Below, in pieces: positions 14,547-21,158 of a stretch of DNA of 21,158 nt. How positions within the stretch are numbered: position 1 is the stretch's first letter; each line of letters begins with the position of its first letter. Under the pieces are notes generated by a model that was not told the DNA's origin, made no database searches, and worked only from the letters and a program-made list of their open reading frames with translations. The stretch is taken from the NCBI GenBank assembly GCA_947383275.1, contig CANDCW010000042.1, positions 1 through 21,158 on the forward strand, written 5' to 3'. A program made the position numbers and the translations under genes. This DNA comes from an uncultured Bacillota bacterium. GTDB lineage: Bacteria > Bacillota > Clostridia > Oscillospirales > Oscillospiraceae.

Positions 14547-16712
14547 CTATTGCATAAGCCCGCCTGAAACCGGCACATCCAGCCCTTCAATCAGATACGC
14601 CACCTTCTGATAGGCCTCGCTCTGCTTCAGCATCGCCACCGCCGGATCGTCCGGGGCAAAGTTTGCCAGCACAGCCCTGATCTGTTCTGCCATCGTCTTC
14701 AGCTCATCGGACGGGTCTTTTAGTTCCGGGGTGCCGTTCAGAAGAAACTCCACCATGTCTTTCACGCCCTCGCAGACCTCCAGCCCCTCCCGCAGCAGAC
14801 GCACGTACCCTGCCGCATCTCCGGCGTCCAGCGCGTCGAACGCCTGGGCGCAGTAAAAGCCGAAGCGGTGCATAGGGGGCAGGAGGAATAGGCGGGGATC
14901 CTCCAGTGCACCCGGCGCGTAACACAGAGGAAGATATTTCCGTTCTACCCGCGCAAACATGCGGGCAATGACAAGTCCCTCTTTCGCATCCAAAAGGTTT
15001 GATTTCCAATCATAAGTACGCAGTGCCGCTATGCATAAGCCCCGAATCCAGATTAACTCCTGCGTATTTTCTGGAATATCCTTTTCCACCGCCTGACTTA
15101 CAAGAGCGGACAGTGCGCCTTTCTCCTTGGAAATAGCGGAAACCAGCGTGTCCATTTTTTCAATAGGCATTGGGTGGTCAGGAAGCGGAAATCGCACACC
15201 ACGCTGTAACGCGTGACTCAACGCCGAACCTGGCAGCAGATCCAAATCCTTCGCTTCAACCAGGAGTTCTTCCAGCTGGACGGGATCCTCCGTTTCTAAA
15301 ATCAAGGCAGCTGTGCCCAATTCACACTGGTTTGACAATGAGGAAAACAAAGAATAGGTATGACGCACAAAATCACTGAGTATGGCTTCTTCATCCTGAT
15401 ACGCTTTGGCGAAAGCCGCTCCAGCGGCATTCAAAAAGGTATTTCTCCGCGCCTTTGCCGTGCTATCCGAAGGAACAGGTTGGTTAATCTGCTCCCAGAA
15501 CGTAGTCAACAGCGGCGAGATGTCCAGTCGTGTTGTTCGGTGCAACCGCATCATCATATGGGTAATGCTCTCCACCTGCCGGAGCTCCTCAATGCCCTTT
15601 CCGTCAATGGCACACAAGGTTTCAAGCGTCTTTTCCGGCTCATCAAGGTCTAAATACGCTTGCCCCAGCAAAACAAACGCTTTGCGCTCCCAATAAGGTG
15701 ATACATACTCCAAAGCCCCGCGGAGCAACTCGCTATGGTCATACTGTCCGGCGCGGTATTCAGACAGGGCATCTTTGTACATGGACCCCCAATAGGCCGA
15801 GCCGGCGCTGTCACTACGATCCCAGCAGTCCGCAAGAGCATAGTAGGCCACGTCAATTCGTGTAAACATGGAGTTTGGAAACATTTCTACCGCCTGGGCA
15901 GCCCACTTCATAAGCTCGGGCATTTTTTGCAGCTTTCCTGCCGATACCGAGGCGCGAAACACCACCGGCCCGAATCGATCCCAGTAAGGCGGTTTCTTCT
16001 CAAACACCTCCATCAACTTTCGTGCATATTCTACACTTTCAACGTCATACTTTGAAATGTCGATACACTCCACGTAGGTCTGCATATCTTCCGGGTTTTC
16101 CGCAAGTTTTTTTCTCAATAACGCCATATTGCGGTCATGCTTGGCCTGCTCTGCGGCCTTATCGGCATAGGCATATCCATCATGATTTAACCATGTGTTG
16201 TGGAGCATCATGGCCTTCACAGATTCGCCATCCGGGGAGAGCCACTTTTCATGGATACACCCGGTATAGCGAATTCCTGTACTCATGCGGAGCAGCCGAA
16301 TTCCGGAAAAATCATTGAACTGTTGATTTTCATCCAGCTCAACCGTATTATAATTGTGGATATTCACAGCCCCAAAATCATGAGGAAGCGTCTTTTCCTT
16401 TGAAAAGGCAATCAATTCTGCGATATCGTCCGTCAGCCATTCGTCCGCGTCAATGGTGAAATACCACTGGCCGGAACAGCGGTCCATAACGGCATTTCTC
16501 GCGGCGGAGAAGTCGTCAACCCACGGGAAATCAAACAAAATATCCGCATATTTTGTCGCGATTTCCCGGCTGCCATCGCTGGAGCCGGTATCCGCCATCA
16601 CTAGCTCGCAGGGCACGGCGTCCCGCAGGGGCTGGAGGGATTTCAAGCACCGCTCCAGACAGCGGATCTCATCTTTAAAAATCATTCCAATGGAGAAAAA
16701 TGGTGCGCCCAT
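14547..16712 (-). CDS. GT2 glycosyltransferase with long TPR-like C-terminus
   Basis: A 721-residue protein. An N-terminal GT2 domain (about 1-230) shows IGMIFKDEIRCLERCLKSL (8-26), MADTGSSDGS (39-48), FDFPWVDDFSAARN (60-73) and the metal-binding YFTIDADEW (84-92). The rest is helical with TPR-like units, for example VLLGQAYLDLDEPEKTL. This architecture is common in glycosyltransferases that act on protein acceptors, and the gene is the first after flagellin, so it is the best candidate for adding the first sugar to flagellin Ser/Thr in the cytoplasm. The ATG at 16712 has AAAGGGAG upstream; a start at 16763 would lie within a hairpin and lacks a site. Expression would need read-through of the flagellin terminator or a promoter I cannot see. 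Confidence 0.88.
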   Translation of the reverse strand: MGAPFFSIGMIFKDEIRCLERCLKSLQPLRDAVPCELVMADTGSSDGSREIATKYADILFDFPWVDDFSAARNAVMDRCSGQWYFTIDADEWLTDDIAELIAFSKEKTLPHDFGAVNIHNYNTVELDENQQFNDFSGIRLLRMSTGIRYTGCIHEKWLSPDGESVKAMMLHNTWLNHDGYAYADKAAEQAKHDRNMALLRKKLAENPEDMQTYVECIDISKYDVESVEYARKLMEVFEKKPPYWDRFGPVVFRASVSAGKLQKMPELMKWAAQAVEMFPNSMFTRIDVAYYALADCWDRSDSAGSAYWGSMYKDALSEYRAGQYDHSELLRGALEYVSPYWERKAFVLLGQAYLDLDEPEKTLETLCAIDGKGIEELRQVESITHMMMRLHRTTRLDISPLLTTFWEQINQPVPSDSTAKARRNTFLNAAGAAFAKAYQDEEAILSDFVRHTYSLFSSLSNQCELGTAALILETEDPVQLEELLVEAKDLDLLPGSALSHALQRGVRFPLPDHPMPIEKMDTLVSAISKEKGALSALVSQAVEKDIPENTQELIWIRGLCIAALRTYDWKSNLLDAKEGLVIARMFARVERKYLPLCYAPGALEDPRLFLLPPMHRFGFYCAQAFDALDAGDAAGYVRLLREGLEVCEGVKDMVEFLLNGTPELKDPSDELKTMAEQIRAVLANFAPDDPAVAMLKQSEAYQKVAYLIEGLDVPVSGGLMQ

Positions 16713-16743
16713 AAAAATGCTCCCTTTCTGTTTTTGAAGATCA

Positions 16744-16776
16744 TGGGAAAACCGCTGCCCCAAAGCAGCTTTCCCA
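16744..16776 (-). other. Bulged hairpin between terminator and glycosyltransferase gene
   Basis: TGGGAAA (16744-16750) pairs with TTTCCCA (16770-16776), and GCTGC (16754-16758) with GCAGC (16765-16769), leaving a 3-nt ACC bulge. It sits between the flagellin terminator and the glycosyltransferase ribosome site. There is no T-run, so it is not a terminator. It could stabilise the 5' end of read-through or processed mRNA. Confidence 0.4.
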
Positions 16777-16792
16777 CACCCTTCATGACAAC

Positions 16793-16828
16793 AAAACGGG
16801 GGCGGGCTTTTGCCCGCCCCCGTTTTTT
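16793..16828 (-). terminator. Flagellin gene terminator
   Basis: A 15-bp stem (16793-16807 with 16812-16826), mostly G-C, has a 4-nt loop and A/T runs on both sides. It follows the flagellin stop by about 40 nt. On the minus strand the trailing T-run is short (TTTTG), on the plus strand longer (T6). It probably gives high-level flagellin mRNA with partial read-through into the glycosylation genes. Confidence 0.85.
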
Positions 16829-16868
16829 GCGCGTTGGGCTGATGGTGCTTGGGGATTCCCGCAGCTTC

Positions 16869-18593
16869 TTACTGGAGCAGCTGGAGGACGCCCTGAGGCA
16901 CCTGGTTGGCCTGGGCCAGCATAGCCTGAGCGGACTGAATCAGGATGTTGTTCTTGGTGTAGGCCATCATCTCCTCGGCAACGTCGGTGTCGCGGATGGT
17001 GGACTCGGCATCCTGGATGTTCTCCTGCATCACGGACAGGTTGTTGATGGTGTGATCCAGGCGGTTCTGGGTGGCGCCCAGCGTACCACGGACGTCGGAC
17101 ACGTAATTGATCGCGTTTTTAATCGCGTCAACCGCCGCCGCCGCGCCATCCTGAGTGCTGATGTCGATGCCGGAGATGCCCATCGCCTTGGTGTGCATAT
17201 CCTTGATATTGACCTTCAGCTGGTTGAAGCTGTCGGCGGTGTCGCCAATCTGCAGGGTCAGGGACTTGCCCACGCCATTGCTGCGGGCGGTGCCGAGCTG
17301 AACCAGGCCCTTCCAGTCGGCGGCGGTGGCATCAATGGTAGTAGAACCACCATTCTGGGTGCCCTTGCCGTCAGTACCGGCCAGATTGTTCTTGCTGTAG
17401 TCCACGCCGCCCTCTTTCTCGGTGAGGGAGATCTTGCCACTGGTCAGGTCGGCGCCCACATAGAAGTTGCGGTTGCTGCTGGCGGCAGCGGCCAGACGGC
17501 CTGCGGCAATTTTCAGCAGGTCGGTATCGGTGGAGGTCTTATCCGTCAGGTCGATCACATTGGCGGTATCCTTCCATTTGCTGTCCTTACCCAGGGCAAA
17601 GACATAGGTGGTGTCGCCGATCTTGATGGCCTGACCGTCCTGCACATTGGCGGTGGTCAAGGTAAAGGTAGCCTGGCCGTACTCGCGGCTGGCCTTGGAG
17701 ACAGCCTCCACCTCAGGAGTGACCTGGAACTGCTCGCCGGTAACGGACACAGTGCCAGCGGAAGTGCCGGTAACGCCGCTGATGGACGCGGAGAACGCGT
17801 TGGCGGGAGCAAAATCAGTGGCGGGGGGCTCCTTCATCTCCAGCACCAGCTTGGTGCCTTCCACGCTGACGTTGAAGGAGATGCCATCAATGGCGATGTC
17901 AGAGGCAGTGCCCAGCAGGCCATCCTTGATCTTCTCGGCCAGGGCCGCGCCGGCCAGCTCGGAGCTGCCGGACACAGTCACGGTAGCGGTCTTGCCCGTG
18001 GCCAGTGTAAAGGTGACAGTCTGATCGGCGGTGGTGTTGTTGGTGATCACAGCCTGGTTGAAGTCGATGGTGTACTTACCGGCAGTGGGCTGCTTGGTCA
18101 CCTGCTGGCCGTCCGCCACCACGGTGATAGTGGGATCGGTCGCGTTGCTGATCGCGATGTCGCCGCCGTCCATGGAGCCGTCCAGCAGCTTGATGCCGTT
18201 GAAGTTGGAGGAATCAGCGATGCGGTTGATCTCGGTGCGCAGCTGATCCATCTCCTTCTGGAGCTGGGCGCGGTCGGTGGTGTTGTCGTAGGTGCCGTTG
18301 GCGGACTGGGTAGCCAGCTCCACCATACGGTTGAGCATGTCGTGAACCTCAGTCAGAGCGCCCTCGGCGGTCTGCACCAGGCTGATGCCGTCCTTCGCGT
18401 TCTTCTGGGCGGTCTCCAGGCCGGTAATCTGGGCGCGCATCTTCTCGGAAATGGCCAGACCAGCGGCGTCGTCGCCGGCGCGGTTGATCTTATAGCCGCT
18501 GGACAGCTTCTCCAGGTTCTTCTTCATCGCGGACACGTTGTTGGTGTAGTTGCGATAAGAATTCATGGCCATGATATTGTGTTGGATCCTCAT
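16869..18593 (-). CDS. fliC: Flagellin
   Basis: The structural subunit of the flagellar filament, 574 residues. The N-terminal D0/D1 (about 1-140) is canonical: MRIQHNIMAMNSYRNY, LEKLSSGYKINRAGDDAAGL and ADSSNFNGIKLLDG. The C-terminal D1/D0 (about 485-574) ends AQAMLAQANQVPQGVLQLLQ, typical of type III-exported flagellin. The central 340 residues form a large surface domain rich in Thr, Ser and Gly (for example TVTVSGSS, GTSAGTVSVTGE), larger than the compact Bacillus Hag and a suitable target for O-glycosylation by the enzymes encoded downstream. AGGAGGA precedes the ATG and lies in a hairpin. The gene follows a csrA-like gene by 150 nt and ends in a strong terminator. I see no clean sigma-28 promoter directly upstream. 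Confidence 0.97.
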   Translation of the reverse strand: MRIQHNIMAMNSYRNYTNNVSAMKKNLEKLSSGYKINRAGDDAAGLAISEKMRAQITGLETAQKNAKDGISLVQTAEGALTEVHDMLNRMVELATQSANGTYDNTTDRAQLQKEMDQLRTEINRIADSSNFNGIKLLDGSMDGGDIAISNATDPTITVVADGQQVTKQPTAGKYTIDFNQAVITNNTTADQTVTFTLATGKTATVTVSGSSELAGAALAEKIKDGLLGTASDIAIDGISFNVSVEGTKLVLEMKEPPATDFAPANAFSASISGVTGTSAGTVSVTGEQFQVTPEVEAVSKASREYGQATFTLTTANVQDGQAIKIGDTTYVFALGKDSKWKDTANVIDLTDKTSTDTDLLKIAAGRLAAAASSNRNFYVGADLTSGKISLTEKEGGVDYSKNNLAGTDGKGTQNGGSTTIDATAADWKGLVQLGTARSNGVGKSLTLQIGDTADSFNQLKVNIKDMHTKAMGISGIDISTQDGAAAAVDAIKNAINYVSDVRGTLGATQNRLDHTINNLSVMQENIQDAESTIRDTDVAEEMMAYTKNNILIQSAQAMLAQANQVPQGVLQLLQ

Positions 18594-18612
18594 TTTATAG
18601 TCCTCCTATAAA
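18594..18612 (-). promoter_or_regulatory. Flagellin Shine-Dalgarno hairpin, probable CsrA site 2
   Basis: On the minus strand TTTATAG (18612-18606) pairs with CTATAAA (18600-18594), leaving GAGGA in the loop, immediately before the ATG at 18593. The loop carries the Shine-Dalgarno core and a GGA, as in the second CsrA site of Bacillus subtilis hag. CsrA bound here would block ribosomes. The structure is read directly; binding is inferred. Confidence 0.65.
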
Positions 18613-18638
18613 TAAAATGATTGCTGGGGTAGTCCGGC

Positions 18639-18664
18639 GCGTCGGGACGTCCGTGTCCCAACGC
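18639..18664 (-). promoter_or_regulatory. Flagellin leader hairpin with perfect CsrA consensus, site 1
   Basis: A 10-bp stem (18664-18655 with 18648-18639, one G-U pair) carries the 6-nt loop ACGGAC. The sequence across loop and stem top, ACACGGACGT (18656-18647), matches the CsrA consensus ACANGGANGU at every fixed position. Its GGA lies 49 nt from the GGA of the Shine-Dalgarno hairpin, a dual-site layout allowing one CsrA dimer to bridge both. Confidence 0.75.
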
Positions 18665-18729
18665 TGGGTGGAGTATCTTCCAAACCGCCAACCTGCGCAC
18701 AGCGGTGGTTTTTCCGATACGTGACACTA

Positions 18730-18757
18730 TTTCAATCGGCTCGTCAGCCGTTTGAAA
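18730..18757 (-). other. Hairpin spanning the csrA stop codon
   Basis: Arms 18730-18741 and 18746-18757 pair at 11 of 12 positions with a 4-nt loop; the csrA TGA lies at the loop edge (18744-18746). No T-run follows, so it is not an intrinsic terminator. It could mark an mRNA processing point between csrA and flagellin, or limit read-through. Confidence 0.45.
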
Positions 18758-19109
18758 CCTCAGTGGTTTGCTTTGCCTCGCTGGGGAACATATGCTCCAG
18801 CTGCCGCCGCAGGGCTTGCACATCGCCGTCCTTGCCGTCCATTTGGGCCAGCAACGCCCGCATGGCGGTGAGCGCCTGGGCCTTGCTGCGGTTCCAAGGG
18901 ATCTCCTGCCGGTGCCAGCGGGGTGTGTCGAACACACAATCCGGGCGCTGCCCGCCGGCGCGCTCCAGCACCTCGCCCCGCAGGATAGTAAGCTCCTTTG
19001 GCGCATCGACCAACAGCTTGCAGCGGTCACCGGACATACGGTCAAGCTGAATCACCACGTCCTCGCCGATGGTCATATACTCCCCCGGCTTCAAGTTCAA
19101 GCTGAGCAT
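18744..19109 (-). CDS. csrA: CsrA-family RNA-binding regulator with C-terminal extension
   Basis: Residues 1-52 align along their length with CsrA: MLSLNLKPGEYMTIGEDVVI, a KLLVDAPKEL segment, then TILRGEVLER. CsrA dimers bind GGA in RNA hairpin loops and block translation. R44, a main RNA contact, is kept; R6 is Leu but K7 follows. CsrA is normally about 60-75 residues. This protein has 121, with an extra 65-70 residues containing PRWHRQEIPW and a helix, LTAMRALLAQMDG, that may mediate partner binding. The start has AAAGGAG eight nt upstream. The gene is between the TnpB-like gene and flagellin, whose leader has two CsrA-type sites, so flagellin mRNA is the likely target. FliW, the usual CsrA antagonist, is not in the window. 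An AAGGATG at 19153-19147 in its own leader could allow autoregulation. Confidence 0.85.
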   Translation of the reverse strand: MLSLNLKPGEYMTIGEDVVIQLDRMSGDRCKLLVDAPKELTILRGEVLERAGGQRPDCVFDTPRWHRQEIPWNRSKAQALTAMRALLAQMDGKDGDVQALRRQLEHMFPSEAKQTTEVSNG

Positions 19110-19224
19110 GGCTGCAACTCCTTTTCAGTTTGGCGGCTCGGTGTTCCATCCTTCCGCCCGCACGGCAAGCCCGCGCATTTTCATCGTCATAATATTTTGG
19201 ACAGCCCAAAGGGCTTTCGGATGT

Positions 19225-19369
19225 GCGCACACACCCTCTCGTTTCCCACTTAACGGCCTGGTAACGCTCGGCAAAACGAAAAGGTGATTTTCGCTTTGCT
19301 GAACGCTCCCAGCCGAAACCATGGGCTTTCACCGGCGTCCCGACCGGTATAGCTGGGGCGAAATACGGT
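19225..19369 (-). ncRNA. Predicted guide RNA (omega-RNA-like) of the TnpB-like protein
   Basis: TnpB proteins use an RNA from the 3' end of their gene and the sequence beyond. Just past the stop the minus strand folds as a three-way junction. CCCAGC (19357-19352) pairs with GCTGGG (19313-19308). It encloses ACCGG/CCGGT (19348-19344 with 19335-19331) and GAAA-CC/GG-TTTC (19330-19324 with 19320-19315, one bulge). A 12-bp hairpin with one G-U follows (19299-19288 with 19282-19271, loop TCACC). Then GTTAAGTGGGAAAC (19254-19241) resembles the 3' end of many IS605-type scaffolds, which would place a guide at about 19240-19225. The 5' end probably lies inside the TnpB-like ORF. The folding is read from sequence; scaffold end and guide are tentative. 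Confidence 0.6.
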
Positions 19370-20553
19370 TAGGCGCTTTCGCGCAAATCCTGACTGTTGA
19401 AATATTGGGCCAAGCCCTGTGTTTTGATGTTCTTCGCGGCGTTGACCTCCCGGTCGTGTACTGCGCCGCACTTAGGGCAGGCCCAGGTTCCCTTGCGGTG
19501 GGGCTTATCGTTTCGGACGAACCCGCAAGCGGAGCAGGTTCTTGTGGTGAGGGCGGCACGGTCTACTACGATCAGAGCCTTGCCCTGTCGCGCCAGCTTG
19601 TAGCGCAGGCACTCCCGGAACATTCCAAACCCGGCCTCCAGCGCATTCCCCGGGAGTATCTTCTTTTTTGATACGTCCCGCATAGAATCGCCCCTCACGC
19701 ACACGGCGTCCCAGCCGTTGGCTATCCGGCTGGATTCCTTGTGGATGAAGTCGCGTCGCTGGTTGGCAATGTGCTCATGGAGTTCACGGTATTTCTGCAC
19801 CGCTTCCTGATAATTTTTGGAACCGGGCTCCATCCGATTGAGGCGCTTTTGGATCTTCACCAGCTTCTCCTGGGACTGCTTCAGCCAATGGGGCGGGTCG
19901 GCCATCTCGCCACTGTCTGCTACATAAAAATGGCCCATGGAATATTTCAGACCAACGGTGGTATCTGGAGTAGGGGTAACTGCCTCCGGCTCCTTTACGA
20001 TGTACTCATAAAGGATGTAGGCGAAGTATTTGCCTGTTTTGGTTTTCTCCACTGTGACCCGTTTCAGCTTCCAGCCATTTCGAGGGCGGCGGGGGAATTT
20101 GGCCTTGACGATCCCCGCCTTGGTCATGCGGATGCCGTCCTGAGTGGTGTAGATGGTGGGGCCGGACTCAAAAACATGGTTACAGGCAGTGAATGAGTCG
20201 CGGTCAGTCTTTTTCTTTTTGAACTTTGGCGAACCAAAAGTTTTCGGATCCTTGAAGAACACTCGGAACGCCTGGGAGAGCTTGTTGTGCTCTTGAATCA
20301 GCGCCTGATTATCCACTTCCTTTAAGAAGGGAGCCTCGTTTTTGTATTTGGCAGGGGTGGGGATGAAGTGCTTATCCGTTTCCAGATAGAACCGCTGCTG
20401 GTCGGCCAGCATATGGTTCCAAATATACCGGCAACAGCCGAAGGTGTTTTCAAAAAGCTCCGCTTGGGCCTCATCCGGATAGAGCCGAACCTTGATGGTG
20501 CTGTAGCGAATTTCTTTGCCAGTCTCGCACTGTGCCTTTGGTTTTCGCGGCAT
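19369..20553 (-). CDS. Nuclease-dead TnpB homologue (TldR-like RNA-guided repressor)
   Basis: A 394-residue, full-length OrfB/TnpB-family protein with an N-terminal helical/OB region (KVRLYPDEAQAELFENTFGC, RYIWNHML), a RuvC domain and a zinc ribbon (C340, C343, C359, C362). Each RuvC catalytic position is altered. VGLDYSM of active relatives is VGLKYSM (K203), VEDLNM is VRGDSM (R287) and HDRD-VNAA is HDRE-VNAA (E369). Other family motifs are intact, so the gene is not simply decaying. Such proteins (TldR) bind guide RNA and DNA without cutting and repress transcription; known cases include one beside phage flagellin genes in enterobacteria. The start has AAAGGAGG nine nt upstream, 25 nt after the CsrA-resolvase gene. 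No TnpA transposase or IS ends are seen. A likely role is repression of another flagellin promoter. Confidence 0.88.
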   Translation of the reverse strand: MPRKPKAQCETGKEIRYSTIKVRLYPDEAQAELFENTFGCCRYIWNHMLADQQRFYLETDKHFIPTPAKYKNEAPFLKEVDNQALIQEHNKLSQAFRVFFKDPKTFGSPKFKKKKTDRDSFTACNHVFESGPTIYTTQDGIRMTKAGIVKAKFPRRPRNGWKLKRVTVEKTKTGKYFAYILYEYIVKEPEAVTPTPDTTVGLKYSMGHFYVADSGEMADPPHWLKQSQEKLVKIQKRLNRMEPGSKNYQEAVQKYRELHEHIANQRRDFIHKESSRIANGWDAVCVRGDSMRDVSKKKILPGNALEAGFGMFRECLRYKLARQGKALIVVDRAALTTRTCSACGFVRNDKPHRKGTWACPKCGAVHDREVNAAKNIKTQGLAQYFNSQDLRESA

Positions 20554-20578
20554 CCCGGTTCGCCTCCTTTACAATTAT

Positions 20579-21109
20579 TTAACCAACGCAGCCAAGGGAG
20601 CGCTCTTTGCGTATCGCCGCGTCATAAAATGAGCTTTTTGCCATTCCGCAGGCCTCCGCCGCTTCCGCCATCTTGAACTCACCGCTCCGCCATTTCTGCC
20701 GGCACTCGTCAAAATTCTCCGGGAGCGGTTTCCTGGCTACTCCAAACCGAACGCCCCGTGCTTTTGCCTGTGCAATCCCCTTCGCCTGTTTGACACGGCG
20801 CTCCTCCTGTTGTCGCCTCTGCGCCTGTGCGTAGAACAAATCGGAGACAAGCTGTGAGAGCAACTCCTGACCTGCCACGGCGTCTACTCCTGAAAGCAAA
20901 GAAGCAATTTCCTTTGTGATTTCTTTCAACTCATGTTGAACGTCCGTACCCAGCCTCGGATTTTTCCCTCGCTTCACAGAGACATTCTCTGGTGTGTCCA
21001 CTGACAAATCAGCGCATCCGCCACCAATTCGGTCAAATTTGAGGATGATATCTCCATTCCACCCGTCAACAATGAGGCTGTCGCCTGTCTTTATGGAAAA
21101 CTGTGCCAC
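20579..21109 (-). CDS. CsrA-like domain fused to serine-resolvase C-terminal helix and HTH
   Basis: A 176-residue chimera from a GTG at 21109. That start is preferred over the ATG at 21127 because AGGAGG lies five nt upstream and because MAQFSIKTGD then aligns without gaps to the CsrA start MLSLNLKPGE. Residues 1-50 are CsrA-like: DIILKFDRIGGG, ADLSVDTPENVSVKRGK, keeping the Arg equivalent to R44. Residues about 55-110 are helical and charged (QAQRRQQEERRVKQ). The end, GIAQAKARGVRFGVARKPLP then AEAACGM-like AEACGMAKSSFYDAA, matches the E-helix tail and DNA-binding HTH of serine resolvases, without the catalytic domain. It may bind RNA and DNA, or have been formed by recombination. It is first in the visible tldR-csrA-flagellin series; the frame stays open to the window edge. 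Confidence 0.75.
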   Translation of the reverse strand: MAQFSIKTGDSLIVDGWNGDIILKFDRIGGGCADLSVDTPENVSVKRGKNPRLGTDVQHELKEITKEIASLLSGVDAVAGQELLSQLVSDLFYAQAQRRQQEERRVKQAKGIAQAKARGVRFGVARKPLPENFDECRQKWRSGEFKMAEAAEACGMAKSSFYDAAIRKERSLGCVG

Positions 21110-21158
21110 AGCAACCTCCTTAGTCATGCCACGCGAAGTGGATACAAAGGTATGCTTT

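Noticed and set aside
16734..18611. Long plus-strand open frame covering the whole flagellin gene
   Set aside because: It is antisense to an unambiguous flagellin, runs through the terminator stem, and reads as low-complexity Gly/Val/His-rich sequence caused by codon bias of the opposite strand.
18727..18757. Sigma-28-like -10 (GCCGATTG) at the end of csrA as a flagellin promoter
   Set aside because: The upstream bases do not match a TAAAGTTT-type -35 at the right spacing, and the motif lies in a hairpin spanning the stop codon.
19189..19220. TATTAT as a sigma-70 -10 for csrA and flagellin
   Set aside because: No acceptable -35 is found at 16-18 nt upstream, so a promoter cannot be supported from sequence alone.
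19042..19332. Minus-strand open frame between the TnpB-like gene and csrA
   Set aside because: It has no ribosome site, overlaps the predicted structured RNA and the start of csrA, and its sequence resembles no family.
19369..20553. Annotation as an active IS605-type transposon
   Set aside because: There is no TnpA gene, no recognisable element ends, and the RuvC catalytic residues are replaced.
21120..21158. Tail of an upstream minus-strand gene (ending WHD then TAA overlapping the ribosome site)
   Set aside because: Only 12 codons are visible and another frame is also open to the edge, so it cannot be told from chance.

Overview
The window looks like chromosomal DNA from a flagellated, GC-rich clostridial bacterium (Oscillospiraceae-like; this is an inference). 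Evidence is the strong GGAGG ribosome sites, Firmicutes-type flagellin ends, a flagellin leader shaped like Bacillus hag, and dense same-strand operons. All convincing genes are on the minus strand, so transcription runs from high to low coordinates.

Right end (about 18.6-21.1 kb), the regulatory module in transcription order: a CsrA-like domain fused to the C-terminal helix and HTH of a serine resolvase; a full-length TnpB-like protein with all three RuvC catalytic acids replaced (K203, R287, E369) but an intact zinc ribbon; a roughly 260-nt gap that folds like a TnpB guide RNA; a CsrA with a C-terminal extension; and flagellin. The flagellin leader carries two hairpins with GGA in the loop. 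One contains a perfect ACANGGANGU CsrA consensus and the other presents the Shine-Dalgarno. I read this as a flagellin switch combining RNA-guided transcriptional repression by a nuclease-dead TnpB (TldR-like) with CsrA translational control. It is the most interesting part of the window.

Middle (2.7-16.7 kb), a flagellin glycosylation island after the flagellin terminator: a TPR glycosyltransferase, CDP-glucose 4,6-dehydratase (rfbG), a sugar C-methyltransferase-like protein, a glycosyltransferase-methyltransferase fusion, a radical SAM/SPASM enzyme, an alkaline-phosphatase-fold enzyme with a Thr nucleophile, glucose-1-phosphate cytidylyltransferase (rfbF), an RmlC-type epimerase, a DegT/StrS aminotransferase with an extra domain, an APS-kinase/methyltransferase fusion and a PHP phosphoesterase. 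The genes are tightly packed, with 4-nt overlaps at two junctions. Together they suggest a CDP-activated, C-methylated 4-amino-6-deoxyhexose, possibly further modified by phosphate or methyl groups, attached to flagellin in the cytoplasm.

Left end (0.1-2.7 kb), visibly more AT-rich: a probable lipoprotein and a membrane-anchored protein of unknown function, a strong terminator next to a 28-bp imperfect hairpin, a possible 37-residue small ORF and a small HTH regulator. No tRNA, rRNA, CRISPR array or transposase was seen.
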